A stretch of 64,000 bases of DNA, taken from VRUE01 sp963817945 (GTDB lineage Bacteria > Actinomycetota > Thermoleophilia > Solirubrobacterales > 70-9). The notes beneath the pieces are model-generated. The model was given only the letters and a program-made list of their open reading frames with translations. It was not told where the DNA came from and did no database searches. The translations under genes were made by a program, and so were the position numbers. The stretch lies in assembly GCA_963817945.1 (NCBI GenBank), contig CAWFQH010000002.1:1-64000 (forward strand). Reading direction: 5' to 3'. Shown here piece after piece: positions 35,506 to 44,469 of this stretch (position 1 is the stretch's first letter; each line of letters begins with the position of its first letter).

Positions 35506-37053
35506 CTATTCGCCCTGTTCGAAGGTGTGCTGGTAGATCGTCGGCGGCCCGCTGCCGTAGATCGGGTCGAAGGGCGCCTGCGGGCTGCAGCCGGGGGCGG
35601 GGACGGTGGTCGTGCTTCCCTGATCCGCGAAGGCAAAGTGTTTGAGCCGTTCGAAGAATTCGGTCGCTTTTTTCAGTCTTTCTTCTTCGTCTTTCGCTTC
35701 GACGCGGCTGTTGAAGTCAGGATCTTTGGGCGTTTCGGGGTCGAGCGTCGCGGTGATGCCCGAGCTGCACTGGCGGGTGTCGAAGTTGAGCAGGCCGCTG
35801 GCGAGGCGGTCCCCGGTGCCGGGCTGCATGTAGGCATTGTTGCGGTTGGTCGTGAGGCGTTTGGGGAAGCTAGCTGCCGATTCTGGGCCGAGCGGGGCAA
35901 TGGCTCGGAGGAAGCGAGTGCCGCCGACGATCCGGCCGTTCGTAGCCGCCGCAACATTTCCCATCGCCGCGGCGAGCTCGCGTTTGTAGAGGCTGAGGCC
36001 AGTGAGAATCGGGTTGAGGTTGCGCGCGAAGGGATCAACCGCTCGCAGCAGCACCGGGAAGTCATCGCGGAGGAATTTGCGCAGGGCTGGGAGGGCGGTG
36101 TCGGAGCGTTCTATCACCGGCCCAAAACCCTCGAAGAAGCCTTCCGCCTCCGGAGCGACCTCTGAGAGTGAGATGAGGGTCGGCGAGAGCTCTCTCACCG
36201 CTGGTAGCAGCTGGCGCATCAGCGGGTCAGTGTTGACCGCGAACTCTCGGAGCCGATCGAAGGTCAGTCTGGACTCATCGAGGAAGGTGGGGAAGGCGCG
36301 GAACAGCGCTTCGATGTCGCGGTCGCGCGCTGCAGTCGTTTGGAAGACCGCGTTGGAGCTTTGGATCAGGTCGGCAAGCTGGCCTTCGCGGCCGCGCAGG
36401 GCCTGGAAGGTGACAGCGCCGTTGCTGAAGAGCTGCCGGATCGCCAGGCGTTGCGTGTCGAGGACGCGGAAGAGCTTGTCGAGTTCGGAGAAGAAGGGGT
36501 CGAACTCGGCGAATGCGGTGGAGAGCGCCTGCCCGTTGCCCTGGATCGCGATCGCAGCCTGCTGTTGCCACTGCTGGAAGGCGGCGCGGGTGCGGGCATC
36601 GAAGGTGCGGAAGATCTCGTCGAGCTGGACCGATTCGGCGATGTTGGCGGCCGGGAGCGTGGCGCCGTCGTCCAGCTTGGCCGCATCGCTGTCCCCCGGC
36701 GTCAGCTCGACGTAGGTCTCGCCGAGGAGCGTCTTGGTGCGAAGGACGGCGCGGGTCCCGCGAGGAATCGGACCGTACTTGTCGTCGAGGTAGATCGTCG
36801 CCAGCGCGTCTTCGCCGTTAGGCGCCAGTTCGATGTCTTGGACTTTGCCGACCGAGACCCCGGAGATCCGCACATCGGACTGCTGGGCGAGCTGCGTCGC
36901 CTCGCGGAAAGGGATCTTGATCTCGTACGGCTTCGCCTTAAACGGGGTCGGACCACCGAAGGTGATCCAGAGAAAGAGCAAGATCCCGAAGCACGAAAGC
37001 GCGAAGCCGACGATGACCAGGAGTTGAGCGGTGCTGGGGGCCTTCTTGCTCAT
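35506..37053 (-). CDS. MCE-family protein, sixth gene of the operon
   Basis: 515 residues. One N-terminal membrane helix (about 10-30), then the MCE domain (about 38-120: KPYEIKIPFREATQLAQQSD, VRISGVSVGKVQDIEL, LRTKTLLGETYVELTPG). A long helical region and a variable C-terminal domain follow. MCE proteins form rings or tubes that carry lipids across the envelope. The start is ATG 37053, overlapping the previous stop (ATGA). No lipobox. Convergent with secreted paralogue copy B. Confidence 0.88.
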   Translation of the reverse strand: MSKKAPSTAQLLVIVGFALSCFGILLFLWITFGGPTPFKAKPYEIKIPFREATQLAQQSDVRISGVSVGKVQDIELAPNGEDALATIYLDDKYGPIPRGTRAVLRTKTLLGETYVELTPGDSDAAKLDDGATLPAANIAESVQLDEIFRTFDARTRAAFQQWQQQAAIAIQGNGQALSTAFAEFDPFFSELDKLFRVLDTQRLAIRQLFSNGAVTFQALRGREGQLADLIQSSNAVFQTTAARDRDIEALFRAFPTFLDESRLTFDRLREFAVNTDPLMRQLLPAVRELSPTLISLSEVAPEAEGFFEGFGPVIERSDTALPALRKFLRDDFPVLLRAVDPFARNLNPILTGLSLYKRELAAAMGNVAAATNGRIVGGTRFLRAIAPLGPESAASFPKRLTTNRNNAYMQPGTGDRLASGLLNFDTRQCSSGITATLDPETPKDPDFNSRVEAKDEEERLKKATEFFERLKHFAFADQGSTTTVPAPGCSPQAPFDPIYGSGPPTIYQHTFEQGE

Positions 37054-38471
37054 TTGGCTTCCGGTCCGCAACCGCCGATAGCTTCGGCGGCCGGGTCGCT
37101 GGTGTCAGGGGGGATTACTGGAAGTTCTTTGGGAGTTGGCACTCGATTCGCCTGGATGAGCGTTTTGATGTATGCCCGGGTGCCAGCCGCAGCGTCGGCA
37201 AGCTGTATGCCGTTGCAGGAGAGCAGGGCCAGGGTGCGCTGGATTGGCCCGCCGGCGTCGGCGAGGTTGAAGCTGGCGTTGATGTTGTGGTTGAGCCAGG
37301 GCAGATAGAACAGATAGCTCTCACGTGAGCCGTTCGGCTTGTAGGCCAGCAGGTTGAGGAGGGAGTTGAGGCCGCCGATCGCGTTGCCGAAGCTGGTGAC
37401 CGATTTGTCGAAGTCCGCCGAGCCCTGCTTGAGATGGGTGACGACCGGGCGGATTTGGCGGGTGACGGGACGGATCTGGTCGCGAATCGGGGCTAGGGTC
37501 TGGCTGAACTGGCGCTCCTGTGCGTCCAGCGCCGGTCCCAGCGCCTGCGCCTGCGGAATCAGCTTGAGCAGAGCGGGACGAGCCGCGTTGGAGAAGCGGG
37601 CGGAGCTGGCGAGGCCACCCTGCAAGGCCGCCAGCATCGCCGGGAACTCGACCAACGTCTCCTGGATCGACGCCTGCTGATTAGCGAAGTTGCCGAACAC
37701 GTCTTTAGAGGAGGTGACGAAGCGTTCGAGCTGGGCGTCGCGACGACCGAGTTCGGCGGTCAGCAAGCCGAAGTCGTGGATCACGTTCGCGAGAGCGCGG
37801 CGACGAGCGGCGACGGCGCGATTGAGGTCGGCGACGGTGTGGACGAAGGGGCCGAAACGGCGGAAGGCGCCCGAGAGTTGCTGCGGGCGACTGCCAAGCC
37901 CCTGCGCCCCGCCGCTGACGAGCAACTGGATGTAGCGGCGCGTATCTTCGTCGAAGGTCGAGAGGAAGGCTTCGAAGTTGACCGTCGGTTCGGTGCGCGA
38001 GAGCGGGAAGTTGTGCCCCTCCTCGATGTGCCCGGGCGCTTTGCCGGGGTCGACCTCGACGACCATGTCGTTGAGGTTCGTTTTCGGCCGCAACAGCAGC
38101 GTCGCGTCGGGGTGAATCAGCTCCAGGTACTCGGGGTTGACGTCCAAGCCGACGACGGCGTGGCCTTCCTCGACGTCGACGGAGGAGATTTTGCCGATCC
38201 GGACACCGGCGATCACGACGGCCTGCCCCTGGCCGGGGGTGACCGCCTGGGCGCTGGAGAACTCTGCCGTGAGGGGGGCGAAGTCTTCGCCGACAAAAGG
38301 CGTCCAAGACGGCAGCGCCGCTTTCTGCTGGGTGAAAATCCAGAGCGTCATCGCGATCGCGACGGTCGAGAGAACCGCGATCGCGATCGTGTCCTTGCCG
38401 CGACCGCGCGTCTGCCGGCTCAAAGTGGCCCGGAAGTGCGCCCAGCGGCTCTGTCGACCTTGATCGCTCAT
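37050..38471 (-). CDS. MCE-family protein, fifth gene of the operon
   Basis: 473 residues. A cytoplasmic basic leader, a membrane helix (about 28-48), and the MCE domain (about 60-145: LTAEFSSAQAVTPGQGQAVV, IAGVRIGKISSVDVEEGHAV, LRPKTNLNDMVVEVDPG). Then a helical part (FRRFGPFVHTVADLNRAVAA) and a C-terminal domain with two or three cysteines. Overlaps both neighbours by ATGA. Expected to join the other five MCE subunits in a heterohexameric lipid carrier, by analogy with mycobacterial MceA-F. Confidence 0.88.
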   Translation of the reverse strand: MSDQGRQSRWAHFRATLSRQTRGRGKDTIAIAVLSTVAIAMTLWIFTQQKAALPSWTPFVGEDFAPLTAEFSSAQAVTPGQGQAVVIAGVRIGKISSVDVEEGHAVVGLDVNPEYLELIHPDATLLLRPKTNLNDMVVEVDPGKAPGHIEEGHNFPLSRTEPTVNFEAFLSTFDEDTRRYIQLLVSGGAQGLGSRPQQLSGAFRRFGPFVHTVADLNRAVAARRRALANVIHDFGLLTAELGRRDAQLERFVTSSKDVFGNFANQQASIQETLVEFPAMLAALQGGLASSARFSNAARPALLKLIPQAQALGPALDAQERQFSQTLAPIRDQIRPVTRQIRPVVTHLKQGSADFDKSVTSFGNAIGGLNSLLNLLAYKPNGSRESYLFYLPWLNHNINASFNLADAGGPIQRTLALLSCNGIQLADAAAGTRAYIKTLIQANRVPTPKELPVIPPDTSDPAAEAIGGCGPEAK

Positions 38472-39976
38472 GGGCTCAATGGGGTGAGGCTGGGCCCGCC
38501 GGGCTGGCCCAGCGGACCGTTCAGGTCAGGGACAGGTTGGGTGTGGCAGCGGACGTTCGGTTTCTTCGGTGGCCGCCCACCCAGCTGAGGTTGCACGCCG
38601 CTCGGCGCGGCGATCGTATTGGCCCAGTCGGCCTTGTCGGTGGTGAGGTTGCCCCCTGGGTTCGCACCGGTGACAAGTAGCGGGCCGCCGCCAGCCTGGG
38701 CACGGGCATAGAAGCCGTTGCCGTCGAAGTTCTGGCCCCAGCCGGAGAGGTTGGCGAGAGAGTAGAAGAACTCCCGGTAGCTGGGCCCGCCGGTGCTGAA
38801 CGGGTCGTTGATCGTCTGGTTGCCAGTTGGGACGAAGACTTTGGTCGTGCAGAGGCTGATGCGGTTGATCTGGGGGATCGTGTTCGCCTTGCCGGCCTGG
38901 GTCGCGCCGGCGAGGCCGGGCGTCGCTTCGCGCAGGAGCTTGGCGATTCCACCCAGCTCCCTGCCGGAGAAGAGCGGACGCGCCTGCTGCAGCCAGGGCC
39001 GCCCGGCGGCAATCCAGCCCGGCAGCTCTTCGACAGCGGGACGCATCTCGATTGCCCAGGCTCGCAGCGGAGGCAGGGCACGATTGAGGCTAACGAGCGA
39101 ACGCCGGGCCGTGCGAAGAGTGGGTGCGAAGCGGCCGACCGTCGTCGCAAGGTTCCGCGACTGCGCGGCGAGGGCGCCGGTGAAGACGTCGAAGTTGACG
39201 ATCAGCCCCTGCAGATCCTCCTCGCGCCTGGCGAGGGCGCCGAAGGCGCGACCGGAGGAGGCGATCAGCCGTGCGAGATCGCCGGGCTCGGTGCCGAGCA
39301 GCGCGTTGGTCACCTGGGCGGAATAGCGGCCGGCCGTCCCGCCGTAGAGGAAGGCGTCGCCGATCCCTTCGGCGCCGCTCCTGCCCTGTACCTCGGCCGG
39401 GAACCCTTCGTCTTCTGCCGCCGTCGGCTCACGGGTGAGGGCGTCTCCGAAGCCTTCCAGCAAGCGGCTGAGGTCGGCCCGCACCGGAGACTGCAGCGCG
39501 GTGAGGATCTCGTCCAGCTGAACGCTGATCGAGGTGCGGCTGACCGGGATCGTGTCGCCGCTATCCATCTCGGGAGCGCTGGCGCTGCCGGGGTCGAGAT
39601 CGATGAAGAAGTTCCCCTCGAGGAAAATCCGCGGCCGGATCTGGGCGTAGGCGTCGGCGTGGATAGGCCGGCCCTTGTCTTCGACGGTGAAGGTGACGGT
39701 CGAGGTCTCGCCGTCGCTGCTCGCCTCGATCACTTTGCCGACGTCGACGCCGGCGATCCGCACCGGCGAGTTGACCGAAATGTTGGCCGAGTTGGCGAAG
39801 GTCGCCTTCAGCTCGTAGCCGTAGCCGGTGAAGGGGACATGTTTGGTGAAGGCCAGGTAGGGGCCGAGCGTGAAGATCAGCAGGAAGACCAAGGCGATCG
39901 TCGCGTTGCTCGGTCGCCAGCGGAAGCGTCCCCCGTCCGCGGTCTGCCTGGTGTCGCGCTCCGGCAGGCGTCCCAT
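38468..39976 (-). CDS. MCE-family protein, fourth gene of the operon
   Basis: 502 residues. A membrane helix (about 22-42) then the MCE domain (about 50-135: GYELKATFANSANISVNSPV, RIAGVDVGKVIEASSDGETS, IRPRIFLEGNFFIDLDPG). The helical domain and a C-terminal half with scattered aromatic residues follow. The start ATG at 39976 shares one base with the upstream TGA (TGATG); a longer in-frame start at 40009 lies inside the neighbouring gene. No enzymatic motif. Confidence 0.88.
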   Translation of the reverse strand: MGRLPERDTRQTADGGRFRWRPSNATIALVFLLIFTLGPYLAFTKHVPFTGYGYELKATFANSANISVNSPVRIAGVDVGKVIEASSDGETSTVTFTVEDKGRPIHADAYAQIRPRIFLEGNFFIDLDPGSASAPEMDSGDTIPVSRTSISVQLDEILTALQSPVRADLSRLLEGFGDALTREPTAAEDEGFPAEVQGRSGAEGIGDAFLYGGTAGRYSAQVTNALLGTEPGDLARLIASSGRAFGALARREEDLQGLIVNFDVFTGALAAQSRNLATTVGRFAPTLRTARRSLVSLNRALPPLRAWAIEMRPAVEELPGWIAAGRPWLQQARPLFSGRELGGIAKLLREATPGLAGATQAGKANTIPQINRISLCTTKVFVPTGNQTINDPFSTGGPSYREFFYSLANLSGWGQNFDGNGFYARAQAGGGPLLVTGANPGGNLTTDKADWANTIAAPSGVQPQLGGRPPKKPNVRCHTQPVPDLNGPLGQPGGPSLTPLSP

Positions 39977-41391
39977 CAGCCTTCCTCGTTCGTCGTCGTG
40001 GTTCCCCAAAGCCGGGGCGACCTTCCGATCACTACCTGCCCCGGCACGTAGCGCTCGTTCCCCGCTTCACACACCTTGTCCTGACCTGGCGCCGCGGTGC
40101 GCGGATAGGGATTCGAGTGGAGGAAGTTTTTGACCCTGTCCTCCGGTCCGCTGGCCGGCGCGGAGGCCGGTCCTGCCTCGGAGTTGGGGCCGTCGGGAGG
40201 CGCGAACGGCAGCACCTGCAGCCAGTTGCCGTTGCCGTTGCCTTCGCCGCCGACGCTGGCGAAGTTCTGGAAGGCGATGCTGAGGTAGTGGCAGAAGGTC
40301 TGGGCCGGCGCGATGTAGCGAATCCCGGGCTCGAGCACTTCGTTGGTCTCGGTCAGCAGTTCGAGTCCGTTGAATACACCGGGCTCGTTCTGGAAAGCGA
40401 GAAGGGCGTCTGCGGTCGGATCGAGCTGGGCGTTCAAAGCGGGCGAGGCGTTGAAGACGGGGATGCCGGCGCGCAGGGCGGAGTTGATCGTCGGCGAGGT
40501 CTCGGCGAGGGCTCGGGCGCCGGGCTGCAGGGCAGCGAAGACACGCTGGGAGCTGCGCAGGAAAGGTCGGATCGCCGGTAGGTCCTCGACCGCCGAGTCG
40601 AGGAAGGGCGGGCCTTTCGAGATCGTCTCCTGGATGAACGGCCGCGAGACGCGGGCGAAGGCGGCGAAGGTGCGGTCGAGGGCGACGAACGTGCTGGCGT
40701 TGGTCTCGGCGACCGGGGCGACCGTGGCGGCGAGGTCCTCCAGCGCCCGCCAGAAGCCGCCGAAGTTGGTGTCAGGGGCGACCAGCGTGCGCAGGAGCGG
40801 CTGCCCGTTTTCCGCCAGCCGACGCAGGGCACCGAGGGCGCTGTTGATTTGTGGACCGCGGCCGGCGAGGGCGTTGCCGAAGCCGCTGAGGTTGCGCTGG
40901 ATCGCGTTGCGAGTCGGCTCGTCGAACATGTTGAAGAACTGATCGATATCGACCGGTTCGGGCCGTGCCGCGGCGAGCGGGATCGTGTCGCCGGCCTCGA
41001 AGCCCTCGGAGGACTCGCCGGTGACGATCTGCAGGTACTTGAGGCCGAGCGGCGATTTCGGGCGGATGATCATGGTCGAGTCGACCGGAACCGGTTCGGC
41101 ACTCTTGTCGAGGCGCAGGTCGAGCTCGGCGGCGACGCGGCCGTCCTCGAGCTGCACCGGCACCACGCCCCTGACCACGCCGACCCGGGCGCCGCCGATC
41201 CGCACCTCGTTGCCTTTGACGATCGCGTTCGCGTTGGGCACGCGGGCGGTGAGGTTGTAGGTGGAGACGAAGGGGAGGCCATTGTTGGCGTTGTAGGCGA
41301 GAAAGACGGCGACGATGACGACCAGCACGGTGACCGCGCCGACGATCGCCGGGCTGCTCGCCACTCCCTGTATGCCGCTGCGACTTCTCAT
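39976..41391 (-). CDS. MCE-family protein, third gene of the operon
   Basis: 471 residues. A membrane helix at about 12-32 and the MCE domain at about 40-125 (YNLTARVPNANAIVKGNEVR, IGGARVGVVRGVVPVQLEDG, IRPKSPLGLKYLQIVTG). The helical stretch (NMFDEPTRNAIQRNLSGFG) is typical of the family. The C-terminus is Pro/Gly/Asn-rich with two cysteines. The start overlaps the previous stop by ATGA. Role as part of the lipid-carrying MCE assembly. Confidence 0.88.
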   Translation of the reverse strand: MRSRSGIQGVASSPAIVGAVTVLVVIVAVFLAYNANNGLPFVSTYNLTARVPNANAIVKGNEVRIGGARVGVVRGVVPVQLEDGRVAAELDLRLDKSAEPVPVDSTMIIRPKSPLGLKYLQIVTGESSEGFEAGDTIPLAAARPEPVDIDQFFNMFDEPTRNAIQRNLSGFGNALAGRGPQINSALGALRRLAENGQPLLRTLVAPDTNFGGFWRALEDLAATVAPVAETNASTFVALDRTFAAFARVSRPFIQETISKGPPFLDSAVEDLPAIRPFLRSSQRVFAALQPGARALAETSPTINSALRAGIPVFNASPALNAQLDPTADALLAFQNEPGVFNGLELLTETNEVLEPGIRYIAPAQTFCHYLSIAFQNFASVGGEGNGNGNWLQVLPFAPPDGPNSEAGPASAPASGPEDRVKNFLHSNPYPRTAAPGQDKVCEAGNERYVPGQVVIGRSPRLWGTTTTNEEG

Positions 41392-42938
41392 CGGCCGAGG
41401 AAGTAGTCGAGGAGTGCGCGATGGGAACGGGAGCTGAGTTCTTCGGCGCCAGGCTCTCCACTTGCGCCAAGCTCTTCTCCCTCGCCGAGCCCCGGAACGG
41501 AGGGCGAGACAGGTGGCGCCTCGGCATCGGCCTCAAGGCCAAGCCGGTCGGGCGCCGCAAGTGCGCCCGATGCGCTCGCTTCGCCGTCCGTTTCGGCGAT
41601 CTCTTCCTGGAACTGGCGGTAGAGCGAGGCCGGATCGAATACCGACGAGATCGAAGCGTTGAGGCCGTTAAAGTTGGCAGCGCAGCCGCTGTCAGGCCCG
41701 GTTACGTAATCGACGCAGTTGCTGAGGGTGACCCGCGCGCGCAGGAAGTGGCCGTAGCGGTCGAATTCATTCGCCGCCGCGGTGGTGTTGTAGATCAGAT
41801 CCACCAGCCCTTCCCAGCCACCCTCTTTTTCGGTGCTGACAAGGAATTTCGCCAGTTCGGTGGTCGGCACCGCACCGCTCTGGGCCAGGTTGCGAATAGC
41901 GCGCACGACCGGATCGGCGGCGCGGATCTTCGGCCCGGCTTCCTCGGCGGCGGCACCGAGCGACCGCAGCGCCACGGTCGAGGCAGCGGAGAAGGGAGTC
42001 AGCGCACGCGTCGCTTCGGTGAAGGCCGGGGTGGCCAGATCGAGGTCGGTGAAGACGGGGGCGGCGGCGTCGGAGAAGCCCTGCAGACCGCGCATCGTCT
42101 GCCGCAACTCGCGCAGGAACTCGGGCAGCCTGCGGAAGGACGCTTCCAGATCCTCGCCCCGTTCGGCACTCGCTTCGGCAGCCGCGCCGGCGTTGGAGAA
42201 GAAGCCGGCGACGCTGGCGCGCTCGCGCGACATCGCGGCGAGGATCCGCTCGGAGTCGGCGTTGAGCTGGGCGAGCTGCTGACGCTGCTGCGAGAGGGTG
42301 CCGAGCAGGCGGGTCGTGTCGCGCAGCAGCGGGTTGGCTCGTTTGACCGCCTCCTCGACGTCCTCGCCCCGGCCGGCGAGGCCGACGCCGAGTTCGTTGA
42401 GGATGAGCCGGAAGCGCTGCACGTACGGCAGGCGGTTGATGTTGTTGATCAGGTCCGGGTCGACCGTGGAGCTGTTCTGCTCCAGTGGCAACAGCAGCTG
42501 ACCGGCGCCGCGCTGACCCTCGGGGATCTCGCGCAGCGGCGGCGGGGGCTGCGAGCCGGGCGCCCGTGGCAGGGTCGGCCGGCAGTCGATGAACTTCTCG
42601 CCGATCAGCGACTGGGGGCGGATGGTGCAGCTGGCGTCGCGACGAAAGTCCTGGAAACCCGGGTCGTCGATCTTCATCACCATCACGGCCTTGCCGGGAA
42701 TCGCCTGCGGCCGGCCGTCCTCGTAGCTCGAGATCTCGCCCAGCCTGGTCACGTCGACCGACTCGATCTCGCCGACGGTGGCGCCCGCCACGCGGACTTC
42801 CTCGCCGGAGACGAGGAAGGAGCTGTTATCGAAGATGGCGCGGACCAGGTAGGCGTCGTCGCTGTCTTCGCCGGTGGCGAGCAGGACGATCGCTACCACC
42901 GCCACGACTGCAACGATTGCCAGGAGCGCTTTTCTCAT
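41388..42938 (-). CDS. MCE-family protein, second gene of the operon
   Basis: 516 residues. A membrane helix at about 3-22, then the MCE domain at about 28-130 (AYLVRAIFDNSSFLVSGEEV, RVAGATVGEIESVDVTRLGE, IRPQSLIGEKFIDCRPT). The domain contains an extra loop around residues 58-75. The long helical middle is followed by an acidic, low-complexity tail (EADAEAPPVSPSVPGLGEGE). ATG 42938 is chosen because it overlaps the upstream TGA; the frame runs ten codons further. Confidence 0.87.
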   Translation of the reverse strand: MRKALLAIVAVVAVVAIVLLATGEDSDDAYLVRAIFDNSSFLVSGEEVRVAGATVGEIESVDVTRLGEISSYEDGRPQAIPGKAVMVMKIDDPGFQDFRRDASCTIRPQSLIGEKFIDCRPTLPRAPGSQPPPPLREIPEGQRGAGQLLLPLEQNSSTVDPDLINNINRLPYVQRFRLILNELGVGLAGRGEDVEEAVKRANPLLRDTTRLLGTLSQQRQQLAQLNADSERILAAMSRERASVAGFFSNAGAAAEASAERGEDLEASFRRLPEFLRELRQTMRGLQGFSDAAAPVFTDLDLATPAFTEATRALTPFSAASTVALRSLGAAAEEAGPKIRAADPVVRAIRNLAQSGAVPTTELAKFLVSTEKEGGWEGLVDLIYNTTAAANEFDRYGHFLRARVTLSNCVDYVTGPDSGCAANFNGLNASISSVFDPASLYRQFQEEIAETDGEASASGALAAPDRLGLEADAEAPPVSPSVPGLGEGEELGASGEPGAEELSSRSHRALLDYFLGR

Positions 42939-44335
42939 GGGCTGGATGGTGCGTCGGCCGGGTCGCATTCAGGTGGGGTGACGTCGGCGCCCGCGAAGGG
43001 CGGCTCGGTGAAGGGGCTGGAGCTGTCGGGTGCGGGCTGCGTGGCGCCGCCCGGGCAGGGCTTCCTGACGCCCGCCGAGGGGCCGAAGAAGTCGTACTGC
43101 TGATTCGGCGGGATCGGCTGCAGCTGCGCGCTGGCGGTGTCGTACCCGAAGAGGTTCGAGACCAGCTGAGCGCGGGCGTAATGGCCGTTGCCGTCGTAGT
43201 TAGCGGTCAGCTGGCCCAGCTTGGCGAAGCCGTTGAAGATGTCCGGCGTGTAGGCGCGCGCGAAGCGCAGGTTCGGCAGGAAGGCCTCGATCGCGTCTTC
43301 TGCGTGCGGGAACGCCCTCGAGGCGCGCTCCTGCACGACCGGCAGCGAGGCGAAGGTTTCACCGGTGTCGTTGGCGAAGCCAGGCCGCCGCATCGTCAGC
43401 CGCAGGTTGCGGAAGACCGGGATCGCCCTGGCGAGGAAGGGCTGCAGTTCGCGCAGGAACGGCGCCAGGTCTTTGGTGGCCGGCTTGGAAGCTTCGACCA
43501 GCGGGTCGAGGTCGTCGAGGGCCGCCCGGAGGTTGACGAAGGTGGTGTTGCTCTGGCGGAAGACCGGCGGCAGCAGCTCCAGGGTGTCGCTGAAGGCCTG
43601 GTTTTGGGTCGCGATCGCGGTGAAGGCGGTGTTGGCGTTGGAGAAGGCGCTGGAGAGGTTCTCGCCGCGCTCGGCGACCGCCGTCACCAGCTTGCTGGAG
43701 CTGACGACGAAGCGCTGCAAGAGCCGCTGATCGGCATTCAGTTCACTGACGAAAGCACCGGTCCGGTCGAGGGCGGGGCCGAAGTACTTGAAGGCCTCGT
43801 TGGCGTCCTTGCCGTGACCGGCGTAGCTGGTCGCGGTGCCACGGATGAAGTTGCCGAGGCCGTCGCGCACCGACTTGGGGAAGGAGTTGAGGAACTGGTC
43901 GAGGTCGACCGCCGTGGTCGTCGAGTCGAGGCCGAGGACTGCGTCGTCGTCGAGCGCTGGGTTGCTGTTCGGGCCGGGGCTGATCGAGACGTAGTGGTTG
44001 GCGACGCCGGCCAGGGAGGTGGCGCGGATCGCCGCCGTGGAGCCCTCGTGCAGCTCCTGGTCGATGCTGATCTTCACCTCGGCGAGGTTGTCCTCGGTCA
44101 GCTCGATGCTCTCGACCGAACCGACCGGCTGACCGCCGATTAGAACCTGGTTGTCGGGGACGAGCTGGGCGGCGTTCTGGAAGACGAGGCTGTAGCGGTG
44201 GCCGTTGCCACCGAGGAGGACGATCACAAGGGCGATCACGACGACCGTCAGGCCCGCGATCGCGGCAATCCGGGCAGGGGTCGTCCCCCGGCCACGGGAC
44301 GGGCTTTTCTCCTCGCCTAACGGTTTCGCAGCCAC
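42935..44335 (-). CDS. MCE-family protein, first gene of the operon
   Basis: 466 residues, GTG start. A membrane helix at about 22-43, the MCE domain at about 48-130 (YSLVFQNAAQLVPDNQVLIG, GQPVGSVESIELTEDNLAEV, IRATSLAGVANHYVSISPG), then a helical domain and a C-terminal region with a few cysteines. It heads six overlapping mce genes. The 134 bases upstream (44336-44469) contain no permease gene and no clear promoter; an MMPL transporter gene precedes. No YrbE/MlaE permease or MlaF-type ATPase is present nearby. Confidence 0.87.
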   Translation of the reverse strand: MAAKPLGEEKSPSRGRGTTPARIAAIAGLTVVVIALVIVLLGGNGHRYSLVFQNAAQLVPDNQVLIGGQPVGSVESIELTEDNLAEVKISIDQELHEGSTAAIRATSLAGVANHYVSISPGPNSNPALDDDAVLGLDSTTTAVDLDQFLNSFPKSVRDGLGNFIRGTATSYAGHGKDANEAFKYFGPALDRTGAFVSELNADQRLLQRFVVSSSKLVTAVAERGENLSSAFSNANTAFTAIATQNQAFSDTLELLPPVFRQSNTTFVNLRAALDDLDPLVEASKPATKDLAPFLRELQPFLARAIPVFRNLRLTMRRPGFANDTGETFASLPVVQERASRAFPHAEDAIEAFLPNLRFARAYTPDIFNGFAKLGQLTANYDGNGHYARAQLVSNLFGYDTASAQLQPIPPNQQYDFFGPSAGVRKPCPGGATQPAPDSSSPFTEPPFAGADVTPPECDPADAPSSP

Positions 44336-44469
44336 GTGTCGTCGCTTGCGGTTCCCCCGCCTCCAATACCAGGAGAACTGCGGAGCGAATCGTATCCGAG
44401 CGGTCAGTCGAGCACTGCCTGGCCACGCAGGGGCTTAACTGGAAGTCAACGCGCTCATTCCGCTTGAGG